Shown one piece after another: positions 5,664 to 7,435 of a DNA stretch of 7,435 nt. The position numbers were made by a program, and so were the translations under genes. The DNA comes from Caldilineaceae bacterium (GTDB lineage Bacteria > Chloroflexota > Anaerolineae > Caldilineales > Caldilineaceae). Numbering within the stretch: the stretch's first letter is position 1; each line of letters opens with the position of its first letter. The notes under the pieces are model-generated. The model searched no databases. It was not told where the DNA came from and saw nothing but the letters and a program-made list of their open reading frames with translations. Location: the NCBI GenBank assembly GCA_028819675.1, contig JAPPKT010000007.1, forward strand, positions 1-7,435, written 5' to 3'.

Positions 5664-7364
5664 ATGAAGAAGACGAGACTTTCTCGCCGTGATTTTCTGA
5701 GTGTCTCCGCGACGACGGCCGCCGGAGTCATGCTGACCGCCTGTGTGCCGGCTGCAGTACCGAGCGACGAGCCCGCACCCATGGCTGAGGCTGAGGCGCC
5801 GGCCGAAGAAGCTGTTGCTATGGACGGCGGCACGTTGACGTTTTCCACAGGTTCGCCCTGGGGAACTTTCAGCCCGTTCCGACCGACCTACCAGTACGGC
5901 TACAGCAGTAACACACCGGCGATGCTGACGCACAGCCGGCTGTTTGACCTTGACCGCAACAACGACACGCACCCGGATCTGGCGCTGGAGTGGGAGATAT
6001 CCGACGACGCCACCGTGTACTCGTTCAGACTGCGCGAGGACGCCAGGTGGCATGACGGCGAGCCGGTCACGGCGAACGATGTTGTAGAGACGGTCCGGTT
6101 CATCCTGAACCAGGACACAAACATCAACCCCCGCCGCTGGATCAGTGCGCTCAAGGGTGGGCAGGACTTCTATGACGGCGTAACCGATGAGTTGCCGGGC
6201 GTTTACGCGACGGACGACTTCAATGTCGTCTTCGAGCTGGAGGAGACAAACGTCGGCTGGCATCTGTCAGCAACCACAGACCTGCAGATCCTGCCGGCGC
6301 ACATCTTCAATGACGTTGTGCCAGCAGACATCGTAGAACACCACGCTCCGGCCTGGTACACGCCCGAACTGAACATCGGGTCCGGCCCGTTCAAGTTCGT
6401 GCGGGCAGAGCGGGACCAGTTCGTCGAGCTGGTCCGCAACGATGATTACTACGGCGGCACGCCCAAACTTGAGCGCATCATCTTCAAGAATTTCGGTGCG
6501 GCCGACACGCAGTTCATTGCATTGCAGAAGGGCGAACTAGATGTATGGAACGTCCCGCAGGACTTCTACGAGCAGTCGCTGGAACTGGACAATGTAAACG
6601 TACACTTGGTGAACCGCAACTACATACGCGTATTCCTGTTGAACTACGAATCGCCGATCCTTTCGGACAAGCGCGTGCGCCAGGCCCTGGCCTACGCTAT
6701 TGACCGCGAGGGAATCTGCGAGGGCCTCTATTCCGGCCTGTGCACGCCCTACAACTCCTACATGGAGATGCGCCCGTGGCTGGCCGACGGTCTCAACCAG
6801 TACGAGTACAATCCCGAAAAGGCCAAAGAGCTGCTTGCCGCGGCAGAAGCCGATGGCAATTGGGATCCGAGCAACGTGCTACGCGTCAACTGGTACTACA
6901 GTGACGCGCTGCATCAGGACATTATGGCAGCCATCCAGCAGAACCTGGCCGCCGTCGGCGTGGAGACACAACTCCAGTACCTGGAAGGCACTTCGGCCGT
7001 AGAGACACAGTCAGCCTGTGACTTTGAGATGTATTACCAGGGGTGGGGCTTCTCCTTCCCCGAGCAGTACAACTCCTTCTTCACCGATGCGGAGCGCTGC
7101 CGCACGCCTTGGGGCGACCCAGACGCACAGGCGCTGTTCAACGAGACCGCGACCACGGTCAACCTCGAAGAGCGCATGGCGATTCATGAAGAGATCCAAC
7201 GACGCCTCAACGATGAACTGCCGATGATGCCGTTCTTGCAGTTCATCGGCCCGGTGGCAGTCAACAAGCGGGTACTAGGCTTTAACGAGGACGCCCTATG
7301 GAACCGCTACTATCCGTGGAGTAACGGCTACGCCAACGCGGTCAACTGGGCTGTTTCGGGTTAA
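5664..7364 (+). CDS. ABC transporter family 5 solute-binding lipoprotein (Tat-exported)
   Basis: This is the extracytoplasmic binding subunit of a peptide/oligosaccharide-type ABC importer, anchored by lipid. The N-terminus has a twin-arginine motif SRRDFL (7-12), a hydrophobic stretch, and the lipobox LTAC (24-27), so Cys27 is the expected lipidated residue. An Ala/Pro/Glu-rich linker (28-52) follows. The SBP_bac_5 fold then runs to the end. Its hallmarks are PDLALEWEISDDATVYSFRL (104-123), ARWHDGEPVTANDVVETVRF (127-146), GSGPFKF (239-245) and RVRQALAYAIDREGI (337-351). The C-terminal lobe has LNDELPMMPF (515-524). At 566 residues it is normal for the family. Cysteines 352/360 and 452/479 could form disulfides outside the membrane. 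The ATG has GGAG (5652-5655) at 8 nt. It probably serves the permeases at 131-2159, but a second transporter downstream cannot be excluded. The ligand is not predictable; the neighbouring oxidoreductases point to a sugar-like compound rather than a peptide. Confidence 0.95.
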   Translation: MKKTRLSRRDFLSVSATTAAGVMLTACVPAAVPSDEPAPMAEAEAPAEEAVAMDGGTLTFSTGSPWGTFSPFRPTYQYGYSSNTPAMLTHSRLFDLDRNNDTHPDLALEWEISDDATVYSFRLREDARWHDGEPVTANDVVETVRFILNQDTNINPRRWISALKGGQDFYDGVTDELPGVYATDDFNVVFELEETNVGWHLSATTDLQILPAHIFNDVVPADIVEHHAPAWYTPELNIGSGPFKFVRAERDQFVELVRNDDYYGGTPKLERIIFKNFGAADTQFIALQKGELDVWNVPQDFYEQSLELDNVNVHLVNRNYIRVFLLNYESPILSDKRVRQALAYAIDREGICEGLYSGLCTPYNSYMEMRPWLADGLNQYEYNPEKAKELLAAAEADGNWDPSNVLRVNWYYSDALHQDIMAAIQQNLAAVGVETQLQYLEGTSAVETQSACDFEMYYQGWGFSFPEQYNSFFTDAERCRTPWGDPDAQALFNETATTVNLEERMAIHEEIQRRLNDELPMMPFLQFIGPVAVNKRVLGFNEDALWNRYYPWSNGYANAVNWAVSG

Positions 7365-7383
7365 CGAAATTGTGGAGAGTAAG

Positions 7384-7430
7384 CGGAGAGTTGAGAGGCA
7401 GTTCCCCGCCTCTCTGCTCCTCCCTCTCCG
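7384..7430 (+). terminator. Nested stem-loop after the binding-protein gene
   Basis: An inner perfect 7-bp stem, GAGAGGC (7393-7399) with GCCTCTC (7408-7414), has an 8-nt loop. It sits inside an outer perfect 7-bp stem, CGGAGAG (7384-7390) with CTCTCCG (7424-7430). The following bases are not a T-run, at least up to the window end, so this may not be a classic intrinsic terminator. Hairpins just after binding-protein genes are known to protect the upstream mRNA and lower expression of downstream permeases (the malE-malF gap in Escherichia coli is the standard case). Confidence 0.5.
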
Positions 7431-7435
7431 TGCCC

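Noticed and set aside
5628..6263. Open frame of 211 codons on the minus strand.
   Set aside because: It is antisense to the binding-protein gene, whose identity is certain. Its composition is that of a high-GC shadow frame.

Overview
The window (about 55-60% G+C by eye) looks like chromosomal DNA from a free-living or host-associated bacterium. The phylum Chloroflexota (Caldilineales/Anaerolineae type) is my best guess. It rests on the style of the solute-binding protein leader (Tat motif, LTAC lipobox, then a long Ala/Pro/Glu linker), ordinary Shine-Dalgarno sites and the gene mix. This is an inference from style, not a marker gene. All recognisable genes lie on the + strand.

Layout. Positions 1-130 are a leader with a plausible sigma-70-type promoter (14-42). 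Next come two inner-membrane permeases of the peptide/nickel/oligosaccharide ABC family: DppB/OppB type (131-1081) and DppC/OppC type (1167-2159). After a 145-bp gap there are two different Gfo/Idh/MocA-family NAD(P)-dependent oxidoreductases (2305-3333 and 3345-4445). These are followed by a 238-residue protein of unknown function with a predicted beta-rich fold and no signal peptide (4466-5182). The last three genes are 11 and 20 nt apart and look like one translation-coupled block. A 481-bp non-coding stretch (5183-5663) carries the best promoter match in the window (5229-5257) and a 13-bp exact direct repeat near its two ends. It leads into a family 5 extracytoplasmic solute-binding lipoprotein (5664-7364). 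A nested hairpin (7384-7430) closes the window.

How the genes may work together. Dpp/Opp-type transporters are often named for peptides, but several characterised members carry oligosaccharides or sugar derivatives. Placing the permeases and binding protein around two sugar-type oxidoreductases suggests uptake of a sugar, cyclitol or glycoside followed by oxidation in the cytoplasm. No ATPase (DppD/DppF) gene is in the window, so the transporter is incomplete here. The substrate cannot be read from the sequence.

Nothing here proves a new system. The most open items are the unknown 238-residue protein, the second oxidoreductase with an altered nucleotide-binding loop and active site, and the repeat-flanked 431-bp non-coding segment that seems to split an otherwise tight operon.
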